DNA of 64,000 nt, taken from the NCBI GenBank assembly GCA_033065855.1, contig JAVXUO010002976.1, positions 1 through 64,000 of the forward strand. Direction: 5' to 3'. The notes beneath the pieces are model-generated. The model saw nothing but the letters and a program-made list of their open reading frames with translations, searched no databases and was not told the DNA's origin. The position numbers and the translations under genes were made by a program. The stretch is from Escallonia rubra. Lineage: Eukaryota > Streptophyta > Magnoliopsida > Escalloniales > Escalloniaceae. This document shows, piece by piece, positions 1-12,300 of this stretch; position 1 is the stretch's first letter; the number at the start of each line of letters is the position of its first letter.

Positions 1-1368
1 TAGTGGGTTTGGGAACATACCGTAAGAAGTACCCGAAAATTCCTACGAAAGATCCTTGTTGTTATGAGCCTCCAACACGCTTGATCTTTATTGCCAGGTA
101 CGAAAACGGCTACTAGAGTCGACTTCTTCGTCCACGAACCAAATCCCAGAGCTTGGTGATGCTCTAGAGAGAGTGCAACATGGGAAGGATTGTCTTGTTT
201 GCAGGGAAGACTTCTGTCTCGTGACTTATTATTTTTCTTGGAATATTTCTAATCTTTATGCAGAGATAGTATTAAAGACTGACTTTATCTCAGAGACTGA
301 CTTTATCTTAAACATTTAGAAGATAAAGACAATATTTATCTCAAACACTTTGGAGATAAATATTCTCTAATTAACTGTAATTATCCTGACTAACAATTAA
401 ATATTATCTATTAGTGGGCGGATAATGGGTCCACTGACTCAATTTATTAACAGCTCTGACTCGCCCACACAGGGTAAATAAATCCTGCAATCCCTCCTTA
501 TCTCTTGTTCACTAATTTTTTCATATAGAAAATGGAACGTACGACCTACGAGAAGAATATCCAATGTTGAGGAGTATTGTATTAAGTTATCACCAAACTA
601 ACGCAATACAACACTCTAAAAATCTCGTATGTATCTCAGATAGTTCAACTACACCAGACAAACACTCTCAAATCCCTCATAGTGAGCAGTGTTAAACCTC
701 TCATATGTTATGTATTCATGACTCATATCAAAACGAAAATCGACAAAGTCGCCCGGGCTATGAATCACACAACATGGTGTGACATTAAAGTTTCTTCCCA
801 AAGCCCTCATGTCATTCCAATTAGACTTAACCGCTTTCTATACATGCATCGCGAGACCGCATCATCCATGATCCAAGGGTTCATGCTAAAGTAGCAACAT
901 CGAGTATTCTCTTTATGACATAGTCTAAGGTGAAAATGATACTATATAGGATCAAAAATATATCGATACAAGTGGCTCACACAATGATGAAGCAGGGATT
1001 CATTCATCACTCCCACTTTCGGTCTGCATTTAGCACATGCATTATGATTTGCATATTATGGCGTAAATCGCAAAGGCGTGTCACATAAATGTATAATAAA
1101 ATACGCCATACAAATTTGAGTTTAGTCGTTATACGAGCGCCTAACCTAAAGTTTTCAACCCAATCACTCTCATAGTGTCTACCTGAAATCTCACATTCGG
1201 CTGTAAACATGCTACATAGAGTTGTGGAGATACTCTATGATCGACCTACCTTTTTAGGTCTTATCTTAGCTTCGACTAAGGCATCATGTGTTGCATTACT
1301 AACTTGTATCATCTTATTCGCCCTCTCGGCACCTAAGAAAATTATGTCTCATCTTTTTCGCTAACTTA

Positions 1369-2441
1369 GGCCCCGTTCGCTTACCATATTTGTTTTCTGT
1401 TTTCATTTTCTGTTTTCATTTTCATGATTTTCATATTCAGTTTGTGGGTGGGTGGGTGGGTGGGTTGGGGGGGGGGGGGTTGATCTAGGTGTTTGAGAAT
1501 AGGAAGTGTAAGTGTCGATAAAAGTCATTAGTTTCTAAGATTTTCAAACATTAATTTTAAAAGCAGTTTCTGCCCTGATTTTGGTCAAGTGCAAACGAGT
1601 AACCCTACCATATTATTTGTCAAAGATCGACAATATGAAATTTTCTAAGATTTTTTCGTGTCCGCGAAGGACGCCAAATAATTTTATTTGTCAAAAGGGT
1701 TCTCGATTTATTAAATATATCAAATCAGATTATATTTGTTTGATAATTTTAGGAGGACCTTATGTTATTGAGACACTTAAGAGTCTAAAGTTTCTTGGCA
1801 TTACAATGTCGATTACTATATTTAATAGTGTTGGTCTTTTAGCACTCAATTTAATATCGTACAGGGGTTTTTGAGCGAAAAATTCCCCTGAAGGACTTGG
1901 TAGTCCAACAACCAGTTTAGTTTGCTTAAAAAGATGTTTTTGAGTTATCTTGGCACATTGTTGGTACAATGGTCGCAGGGGTGTCTTGTTAATCTTTCAC
2001 ACCCGATGACAAATTTAGTGGACACACGTATTAAGCATCGGGAATAGTAGAAAATGAGAAACAGTGCTAGTACGCTCTCAAATTCTGGAGAAATGGTGTC
2101 ATTAACGCACTTTTAAGGGCTAGGGTAAGTCTAATTGAAAGGACTAACCGTAGTAAAGGGTTGTGAGCAGATAAACAAGAAGAGGTAGAATAAAGTATGC
2201 GTATGTACTTGAAGGCTGTCTTACGAGAAATATCTTGTTTGAATAGGTGATTTTCGCTCGTTGTAACCAGAAGTGAGGAATTCGTCGGCCAAGAGCCGAA
2301 CATGTAAGGATAATATGGTTTCGATATGCTATTCATTGATTAGATTAGCATGACATGTTGATGATATTTATGTTGAACTACTTTTCTTATGATTGGACAC
2401 CGGTAGATATTGTGATCAAAATAAGGTAAACGTACGGGCCC
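1369..2441. mobile_element. Harbinger/Tourist-like element with 17-bp TIRs and TTA target duplication (left arm)
   Basis: The ends are GGCCCCGTTCGCTTACC at 1369 and its imperfect inverse ending GTACGGGCCC at 2441, flanked by TTA at 1366-1368 and 2442-2444. A 3-bp TTA/TAA duplication is typical of PIF/Harbinger elements. It sits at exactly the same site of the copia 3' region as the element at 23829-24787. The two share their ends (about 80 bp at one side, about 30 bp at the other) but not their interiors. Confidence 0.7.
1740..2060 (+). repeat. Fragment resembling the core of a Tekay/Del-type gypsy LTR
   Basis: The segment around 1765-1990 (gagacacttaagagtctaaa, then ggcattacaatg, agcactcaattta, aaaagatgtttttgagttat) follows, in the same order, the motifs of the long LTR at 42525-42710 (gagacgcttgagcgtctgaaa, gcattccgatg, agcgctcaattta, aaagggatgttttgggttat). 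I infer a diverged LTR piece lying inside the left Harbinger-like element. The exact limits are not visible. Confidence 0.45.
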
Positions 2442-2905
2442 TTAGCCACAAGGTGAATTCCTTAGTGTGACACTCTCAATAATGATGTATATGTAATCAC
2501 AATCCATTCATTCCAAAATAATTCTCAAACCAAATAATGAAAATATAATAAATAATATCAAGTACATAAAATGCCATAAACATATCAAACCCTACGTAGT
2601 CCCATTCTCCTAATGTGAGAAAGGAAAACATCTCTAGCAATATGCTTGATCAAAGGATCAACCACCATTCTACTAGTAGGTATATGCTTCATGGTTATCT
2701 CTCATTGTGCAACTAAAGTTCTAAAAAAGTGATAACGGAGGCCTATGTGTTTGCCTTCCCATGATATTTGGGTCCTTTATAATATCTAGGGCAACTGTGT
2801 TGTCATAGTAAACGGTGGCAGCCTCATCTGCTTGAGCTGCAACCCCTAGAACCTGTAAGAATGACCTCAACCAAACAGCTTCCTGGACTGCTGCTGAACA
2901 AGAAA

Positions 2906-4835
2906 TCTATTAAATTGGTTTATGGTACACTTTAAGATTTGTAATTTTTAAGAGCAGGTGGTCTTCAACTGCAATAACTTAGCAGATTTTCAGTTCAAAA
3001 TGGCGTCATATTTAAGCCTTATTTTTTTTTTCATTTTTGATGCATATTTAACCCAAATTTTTTTTTGTTTTGTTTTTCCAACAGTTTTTTGTTTCTTAAC
3101 TGATTTTTCATGTATTTCAATTTTTCAATTGGTTAATTGTTTGCTAACTCAAAAAATGCACTGAATTTTTTTTTACAGTTTTCATTACCCAATGTTATTT
3201 TATTCCAACCACATTAAAAAGGGAATAATAATGGAATGTTGTTTTGTTTTTCTTTCTCATTACACTTTTCATTTTCCAATGTTTAAAATAGATTTATCAA
3301 CCGGTGTTCATTTAATTTCAATTAAATTCAAAAGCGAGTCATAAAGGGAAGGTAAGAGTGTTATTGACGTAATTAACAGATGACATAATCGTCCAGAAAT
3401 AATTTACAACATTCTTACCTTTATAGGTAGTATAAATGTATTTTATTATTATTATTTGCTTTAGTGTTGTTTCTTGCGTTACATATGCATCGTCAATGTC
3501 TGTCATGTCCTTATACAAGTGGAAATAATGACGTTTTGATGGCTTTGAAGCCACTCAGTCTGAACTCAGGTGATGTGTCAAAGTAATTGCATAATGTGAC
3601 TATTTTGTTGGCCTTCCGAATTTGTTGAGAACTCTTAATTGATTCTCCGATATTCCCTAATGGATTGTGCTTTCTACTCCACGTATAAACCTTATTGGGG
3701 GATTCACGCTTATTCCTTATCTGCTGTGTTTCAGGAACTAGGCTCTGATCGAGGTGAGATCTCTAGATAGGGTAAAGGAAAGATGTATTGAGACACTCGG
3801 AGGGGGACGTGTTACCATGCCAGTTGCGAATTCTGTTGTAAATATTTAGTTATGTTAAGTGTTAACAAACTTCCGCTACAATACATTGTGTACTTTTAAA
3901 AAAAAGAATTTGTAAGGACGCGTTTTATGATGTCCACTAATGATCTTAATGTTGTAATTGCTCTGTATTTGCATTAAGGGTTATGAAGTAGAAATGATAG
4001 ACATTTAAGCTCCAATGATGTCACTAAGCTGAGGGTGTCGCACCCTAGTACACGGATGCTCACCACCATAATTCGAATTAATTCATCACCACAATTAAAA
4101 TGAATCCACCACAACCACCACCCCTCGGTTCGAATCAAGCCACTGTACCATCCCAATTCAAATTAAAACTACCATCACCACTAGAATCCAAAACCAATTC
4201 AAACCCAATAACATGAAGAAAAAAAAACCCAGAAACCTTAATTAACAAATAGACCCAGTTTTATGATGATGAGGATGAGGAGGTCAAGGAATGTGCGGAG
4301 AAAGAAAACTGATGAGCGTGGTGAACAGAACAAGGGAAATGGTTAGTGTTTAGATCTGTTGTGGTGGCGCATGAATGATGGTGGATCGGTGAGGTTGAGT
4401 AGTTGTGACTTTGTTATGGGTGGCGAGGGTTGCGTAGCGGTTGTCACGAGTGGCGAGAGGGCATTATTGGTGGTGGATATTGGTGATCACAAATGTGGAT
4501 GATTGTAGTATTAGTGAGGGTAGCGGTGGCAAGAAGAATGGGAGAAGACCAAGAGAGAGATATAGGAGAGGAAAACTGTTTTCATAACATACGTTTGAAT
4601 AGTTTTGCCCCTATGTGAAAGGCGCGTGAGTGATGCAGATAGACAATCGTTCCCTTAATTAGACAGCTGATTGAATTTGGACGCAATTGTTTGAAATATA
4701 AAATGTCCAGGGTGTTAGTTAGTAAAGTTGAAACTACATGGGTTTATTTATCAAAACGTTCAAACCTTTGAGGGTTATAGATGCCATTCGGTCTATCCTA
4801 GCCCAAACTAAACGCATCTTACTTAGAAACACAAA
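2906..4835. other. Intergenic region upstream of the coatomer gene, no gene recognised
   Basis: AT-rich DNA with short ORFs that resemble nothing known to me. 3600-4050 has a gypsy-LTR flavour (ggagggggacgtgttacc, then a GGTGTCGCACCC motif at 4027-4038), but I could not place LTR ends. 4600-4830 is the likely core promoter side of the coatomer gene. Confidence 0.5.
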
Positions 4836-6299
4836 CTGCAAATCGAGATCTGCCCCGGTTCCTCCTTCCGCCTCGCTCTCCCTCTTTCTCTCAGAGCTTT
4901 CAAGTTTACAGTGCATTCGATCCGGTCAGCTTTCAATCGGGTAAGATCTCAAGTTTATAGTGTGTATTCAATCCGGTAAATTTCAAGTTTAGTGTGCATT
5001 TCACCTCTTCTCTGAGCCGGCGGTCACCACCTCCGTGGAAGGGGCTGTTTCTTTTCCCTCTTTTGCCGATCGCATGGTATCAATAGGGGGCTTTCAGTTT
5101 TCACAAAGAAGGACCCTAATCTTGGCTATGAAACTTTGAAAACGGCAAGATACGGAAGAAGAAAAGGAAGAGGATAGGGTCTCAAATACGCGAACTGGCT
5201 GTTTGTGTGTTTCAGAGCATCCTTTTTATTTGGGAAGTGAGGTTATTTGGCTATTTTTGTGTTTCAGACCCTAATCTTCCTATTTAATTTTCCTTTAATG
5301 CCACCGTTGTGTTATTCTTTATTTTTCAGTTCTGAACTACATGCTTCTTCTATCAACTCTTTAGTAGAGTTAGCATCTGCAATTACCTTGTCGTTGGTCG
5401 CAGGATGCTCCATAGTTTTATTTGGTTCAGTCGTTATATAATCTCAAAACATTGGTATTGACATCCCTTTGCGGTACTGAGATCAGAGCCTTCTTGCGTA
5501 CAATTTCCTTAATAAAAGCGAATCATTTCTTGCAGAATTTCCACGACATCATTGTGATCAATTTATGAGACTTGGCTGGAAAGTGTCCTTGCCTTGTGCA
5601 AACAGGCCGGGGCAGAGCGGGGTGGGGTCGGGTTTCTTTGTAGTCCGTCGGATCGGGGTTGGTATTTCCACCCGATGGCAGGGGGGAGTCGGAGTCACAT
5701 ATTTGAGCTATCGGGGCGGGTACGGATCTCATTAAATTTGCATTCGACCCGCCCCATTGCCATCCCTACAGCCGACTATGACTTTTCATCTTTTTAAGTT
5801 TGCAGTTATTAAGAAATTTAGGCTTTTACTGTTGATTTGATTGTGTCCACCTTTTTCTGCACCCAGCAGTCTAATGCGCGGATTATAGATCGAAGCGCAA
5901 TTCCCGTCAGATCTCGGATTGAATCGTTAAGCACTTATCACATTTCTTTTTCTAATGCTTAAACCAGCATTTCCTTTTTGTCGCTAAAAGGATTAGTATT
6001 TGTTGCTGATGTACCGCTAAAAGTGACAATGGAGGTGTGCCATGGATGGTGTAGATTACACCGACATCGTGTTTCTATTATCATTCTCAACGAAATCTGT
6101 TAGTGTTTAATTCTTGGCTTTACCTGTTATGTCCTGCATTCCTCATCGTCGTTAGAAGTTTATGCTGCTTTCCCACAATTCGTTTGTCAATACCAAGTAG
6201 TAAAATTTCAATCTTCAGCGCATCAGGAATATTAGGGTTTTGAGTCAGATATTCTTTGGGGATCTGAACTAAGAAGATTTTGTCTGTTTGTTTAACCAG
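4836..6299 (+). other. Probable 5'UTR exon and 5'UTR intron of the coatomer beta gene
   Basis: A pyrimidine-rich leader (CTCTCCCTCTTTCTCTC near 4875-4895) ends at a strong donor, TCGG|GTAAGATC, with the intron starting at 4941. A matching acceptor, TTTAACCAG|GAAGC, ends the intron at 6299, 14 bases before the ATG at 6314. There is no coding potential between them. A leader intron is common in plant housekeeping genes. The transcription start is inferred, not seen. Confidence 0.6.
5590..5770. repeat. GC-rich MITE-like repeat in the 5'UTR intron
   Basis: The block is much more GC-rich than its surroundings. One end reads cggggcagagcggggtgggg. The other end, reverse complemented, reads tagggatggcaatggggcgg. 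This pairing of a GGCAATGGGGCGGG end with a GC-rich opposite end is a familiar dispersed plant repeat type. The superfamily is not clear and no target duplication was resolved. Confidence 0.4.
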
Positions 6300-6313
6300 G
6301 AAGCTAGTAGATT

Positions 6314-9300
6314 ATGGAGAAATCTTTCTCTTTGCTTATTCACTTTGACAAAGGGACACCTGCACTTGCCAATGAGATCAAGGAAGCGCTCGAGGGAAAC
6401 GATGTGCCTGCTAAGATCGACGCCATGAAGAAAGCTATCATGCTTTTACTCAATGGCGAAACCCTACCGCAGCTATTTATCACGATTGTTCGGTATGTGC
6501 TGCCTTCTGAGGACCATACTGTTCAAAAGCTGTTGCTTCTGTATTTGGAAATTATCGAAAAAACTGATGCCAAAGGCCGGGTCTTACCCGAAATGATATT
6601 GATTTGCCAAAATTTGAGGAACAATCTGCAGCACCCGAATGAGTATATTCGGGGGGTGACACTGAGGTTTCTTTGCCGTCTGAGTGAAGTGGAGATTATC
6701 GAGCCTTTGATTCCGTCTGTTTTGGCGAATCTGGAGCATCGGCATCCTTTTATCAGGAGGAATGCAATTCTTGCTGTGATGTCGATATACAAGCTTCCGC
6801 AAGGGGAGCAGCTTTTGGCTGATGCACCTGAGATGATCGAGAAAGCTCTTTTAACTGAACAAGATCAGTCGGCAAAGAGGAATGCTTTTCTTATGCTTTT
6901 CACGTGTTCCCAGGAACGCGCCATTAACTACCTTTTAACCCATGTTGATCGAGTGCCTGAGTGGGGAGACTTGCTTCAGATGGTTGTGTTGGAGTTGATC
7001 AGGAAAGTGTGCCGAACGAATAAAGGGGAGAAGGGAAAGTACATAAAGATAATTATCTCTCTACTAAATGCACCTTCTGCTGCTGTAGTCTATGAGTGTG
7101 CCAGTACACTTGTTTCTTTGTCGTCTGCCCCTACGGCTATTAGGGCTGCAGCCAATACCTATTCTCAGCTTCTTCTGTCTCAGAGTGACAACAATGTTAA
7201 ACTTATTGTGCTTGATCGGTTGAATGAACTTAAATCTTCTCACAGAGAGATTATGGTCGATATGATTATGGATGTGCTGCGGGCACTCTCAAGCCCGAAC
7301 CTTGACATTCGAAGGAAAACACTTGATATTGTTCTTGAATTGATCACTCCCCGTAATATTAATGAGGTTGTTCTTACATTAAAGAAGGAAGTTGTCAAAA
7401 CTCAAAGTGGGGAGCTTGAGAAGAATGGGGAGTACCGCCAAATGCTCATTCAAGCCATTCATTCTTGTGCAATCAAGTTCCCAGAAGTTGCAAGCACTGT
7501 GGTCCATCTGCTAATGGATTTCTTGGGAGATAGCAATGTTGCTTCAGCTATGGATGTTGCTGTTTTTGTGCGTGAGATTATTGAAACCAACCCGAAATTG
7601 AGGGTTTCTATCATAACAAGGCTCCTTGACACGTTCTACCAGATTCGAGCAGCAAGGGTGTGTTGCTGTGCTCTTTGGATCATTGGAGAGTACTGCCTTT
7701 CCCTTTCTGAAGTTGAGAGTGGCATTTCAACTATCAAGCAGTGCCTTGGGGACCTACCATTCTACACAGTTTTGGAAGATGGGGAAGCTGCTGATTCTTC
7801 AAAGAAGTCTCAGCAAGTAAACTCCGCAACTGTGTCTTCTAGAAGACCAGCTATCCTTGCCGATGGGACATACGCTACGCAGAGTGCAGCCTCAGAAACT
7901 GCTTTTTCCCCTCCTACTGTTGTTCAAGGATCCTTGACTTCTGGAAACTTGAGATCCCTTCTCCTCACTGGGGACTTTTTCCTTGGGGCAGTTGTGGCTT
8001 GCACACTAACAAAGCTTGTTTTGAGGTTGGAAGAGGTTCAACCATTAAAAGCTGAAGTTAACAAAACATCAACCCAAGCATTATTGATAATGGTCTCAAT
8101 GCTACAACTAGGACAGTCCTCATTTCTTCCGCATCCAATTGATAGTGATTCTTATGATCGTATTGTCCTTTGCATGAGATTGCTGTGCAACACAGGGGAT
8201 GAGATCAGAAAGATTTGGTTACAATCTTGCCGTGAAAGTTTTGTGAATATGCTTTCAGATAAACAACTACGGGAAACAGAAGAAATTAAGGCAAAGGCTC
8301 AAGTCTCCCATGCACAGCCAGATGATCTTATTGACTTTTACCATTTGAAAAGCAGAAAGGTAAGATGCTGTCCATTTGACGCTAGTAGCTTGTTTGACTT
8401 TAGAAAGTTTAAAAAATTTGAAATATTTTGTTTCTTGCCTTCCCCTTTGTTGTTTATCTGAAAGCATATTCATTTTTGCCTCAACTTAAAACTTGAAATA
8501 ATTTTACCTTCCCCTTTGTTGTAGGAGTTGTTTTGGCACTATCATTTTCTGCCTGTACGCATTCATGTATTCCTTAATCAGCTATATGTTTACTTTATAA
8601 AGAGCTTCTGTCATTTTTCTTGTTGATGAGTCCAATTAAGCATAGCCATACCAAGTACAATCTTTTGTTCACAAACTTTTTAGTCTCTGGTGCCAATACT
8701 TTCTTTGAGGTTTTTTCTGCTGGATCAAGGTAGATTCAAGACTATTATTGATGCTATATCAGTGATTCTTTGAAGTAGCATCAATATGGTGGTGACTTTT
8801 TAAGGTCAGGAATATGGAAATTATTAGGTAGGTAAGTTGTATCTAGTGTCATTTTTTGTCTTAACCATGGCTTGTTTTAGAAGACAGCATCTCTTTCTAT
8901 AATATTCTGCAGTAGCTCCAAAATGTGGTCCAATATAGTAGGATTGCTAGTTTGCCTTTCAGTGTGATTCATTAACTCATCCTGTTTTTTCTATTCTTCT
9001 GTATAGTTCCACTCTATTTTCTTGTGACAATAGTATTACTTCTTTCTAGATCATTAGCGAAAACTCTTGGGCAAATGGACAAAACATACTACAATCTGAA
9101 ATGCATCTAAGACTGAGCTGAATCTCTCCACTTTGCTTCCCTTTGAGATTTTACTGTTTTTCTAGAGTCATGCACACACTGTTTATACGTAAGAGGAGGC
9201 CTTGCGCATTTTCTTGGGAGGTTATGTATGTTGGGTACTACATACAATGTGCATGAAGTCTTGACTTCCATTTTATGGCCTGTGATTTTGGAAGGCACCT

Positions 9301-12300
9301 GCGAGTGGTAAGTCCGCAGGTTACTACTCCCAAAACAAACCTCGTGTATAGGACTGTTGTTGTTTAGTTTACAAAGAACTGGTGAGGATATAGTTCCTGT
9401 CTGTATAGAACACTCTTGAATGAAAGATTGGTTGTCATGAATTAATTAACTATGAAAGAGTGAGGTGTTAATGGAGAGGGAGTCCAATGGAAAATGTCCC
9501 TCTCAGGGAACAGAAGCTTCTCTTTTCCTCTTTTTCGGGCAAGCATTGCAAAATGAGAACTTCCTTTGGTTTCATCCCCTCTCCCTCTTTTTGGCTGTGA
9601 AAAGCCGTTAGGCGCATAGAGAACTTAAAATCCGCCTTCTTTGTTTCCTAACGAAACAAGGAAAGCTTCTTCAATTGCATTCCTTCGTAGCATATAAGGA
9701 AAATTTCCTATCAATTTGTGAGTCTTACGAACTTGTCGCATTTGCCTTGGTCAGTTGGTCTTGCATAAGAATTTGTGTTAACTTTATGCAAATGTATTAT
9801 TGATTATCTTTGTTGCAAAGGGTAGAGACTCTTTCTCATTTGCATTTCTTTTCAAATTCTTTCTTTTGGTTTATAGCTTTTTATAACTTTTTTCCATTTA
9901 TAGTTCTTCTTGGTTTTATCTTATTCCACTTCCCTGCCAAAAAAAAAGGAAAATGAAGTGATGTGAAACTTATATATATTTGTATCAAAGAACTGACATA
10001 TTGACACTGTTATAAATATATGATATTAATCTAAGAGGATGAGCTTGAACTACTTCGTATATGTTAAACTTTTCATACCATGTCCTTGTTTTATTCTTTA
10101 CCCAATGTAGTCTAATCATTCCATTTCAAGTTTTAAGATTTCCTGACTTGGGGGTTATTTGTTCGTTAAGCCTAATTACGTTTCTTGACTTTATGGTTGT
10201 TAATATCTAAGATGTGATATATGGCACCTGTGACAGTACAAACTAGCTTATGTACCGAAATTTAATCTTCTAACCCCATCTGTAATACGTGGTATGTTTC
10301 TATGATATGAAACACAATGTTTATTGTAGGATATAACTCAAAAGTATAAATATATCTTAATTTCATATTTGCTGTAATTTAAACATGTTTAGATGCTAGT
10401 TACTATCTCTTTAAAAAATTTGATTTTTATGTTCAATGTACAAATGCCGTCTGCGTTTATAGATATTCTGTGGAATTACTCTAATATTCCAGAAAGGACC
10501 AAAACTAATTCTTATCATGATATGCATTTTTTATCTTGCTAATCTCATCAGCATGAGTTTTATTTGTTAAGGTTCATCAATTAGTGGGAATAAGGATAAC
10601 CCTTAAGCATGTCTGATGAGTTTTATCTTTATTGTAATATACCTTCTGCTTAATAGTGTCCCAAATATGTTTACATTCCAGGGCATGAGCCAGTTGGAGT
10701 TGGAGGATGAGGTTCAAGATGATTTGAAACGTGCTACTGGGGAATTCGTCAAGGATGGAGATGATGCAAATAAGCTCAATCGCATTCTTCAACTCACTGG
10801 TTTTAGTGATCCAGTCTATGCTGAGGCCTATGTGACAGTTCATCACTATGATATTGTTCTTGATGTTACGGTCATTAATCGAACTAAAGAGACTCTCCAG
10901 AATTTGTGCTTGGAGTTGGCTACTATGGGTGATCTCAAACTCGTGGAGCGCCCACAGAACTATACTCTAGCTCCTCTATCTAGCAAGCAGATAAAAGCAA
11001 ATATTAAGGTGTCTTCTACTGAGACCGGAGTTATATTTGGGAACATTGTTTATGAGACATCTAATGTGCTTGAGCGGACCGTTGTCGTTCTTAATGATAT
11101 CCACATTGATATCATGGATTACATCTCTCCTGCGGTGTGTAGTGATGCTGCATTCAGAACTATGTGGGCAGAATTTGAGTGGGAAAACAAGGTATTTTTC
11201 TGGTTTCAATACAATTTTCCAAACTTTCTAGTGATTTGAAAAGTGAAAAATGGTTTGCTTGGCTAGTATGCCAGTAATGGCCTAACGGTATCACACAGTC
11301 GGCCTAATGGAATCACACAGTTTCTGACTGTGTGATACCGTTAGGCCATTACTGGCATACTAGCCATGCAAACCATTTTTCACGGTAAAACCATGAGAAG
11401 CTACACACAGGCACGTACAAACACAGCAGAGGTTAGTGAAGAACAATGAATGAATTTGGAAAGTTGTGTGGTTGGTGGTGTTGTACTTTGGTGAAGGTGT
11501 TCGGAACAGAATTTGTATTAATAGTTATATGCGTTTATATGATTGAAATTTTTTTTGGAGATGATGGTGGTTGTTCTACTTTTAATGTTAGAGATGGCAA
11601 AAAGGTTGTAGATCTTTTGCGTCCACAGGTCAAGCAAGGGCATTTGACATAATGACACATGATAAGCATATGCCAGTTTTCCTGCCGGGTAAAATACTTT
11701 AGGGACTGACTTGCCACGAGTCATTCGTTGAACGTTGAAGGGGTGTATTTCACTCTAAATGTCCCCCCCCCCCCCCCCCACCCCACCCACCTCTTTAAGA
11801 ACAGAAAAACAAAAGTTCCTAATGTGTAAAATCTTACAGCATTGCATGACGAGATATAAAATACGTAAAGTATTGAACCACAGATATTTTTAGAATCATA
11901 TAGGGGTCAAATTTGTGGGCTGGTGCGATATGGTTCCTACCTGACAGTTATAAGCTGCACTGGCTTGGTGTACACCAAATTCAATTGAGGCTAAATCCAC
12001 ATCTCTTATGTTTGGGCACACGTTGTTTCTCGCAAAAAAGTGTTGACCAAAGATGACTTGTTGGCTAGAAACCCAAAACTAGACACATTATGTAGGGCAT
12101 CAAGAGAACATGTAATCACTTTCTTTCGGTTGTGAAGCTCTAGTTGTGGTTCACGGGTGCTTTTCTTCCATTTTTGTGTCAATACTAGTTATTCCGGGTA
12201 GTCTAAGATCTGTAATGGAGTTAAGAGGGTTAGAAGATGGTCAAGAATAGAAGAAAGGTTCAAAACATCACCACTTTGTCTTAGGGGCTAGGGTTACTTG

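Larger units (their letters stand above)
1..2905 (-). mobile_element. 3' portion of a Ty1/copia retrotransposon, minus strand (left inverted arm)
   Basis: Read on the minus strand, this begins near 2905 inside the RNase H domain (it translates as CSAAVQEAVWLRSFLQVLG and then VYYDNTVALDIIKDP), passes the pol end and runs through about 1.4 kb of noncoding/LTR-type sequence to the window edge. It is the reverse complement of 23365-26155. 1-1368 pairs with 24788-26155 and 2442-2905 pairs with 23365-23828, with no net length change and only a handful of mismatches seen by eye. The junction at 2905 is abrupt, so this is a truncated copy without its own gag-pol. The repeat may continue beyond base 1. 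Confidence 0.88.
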
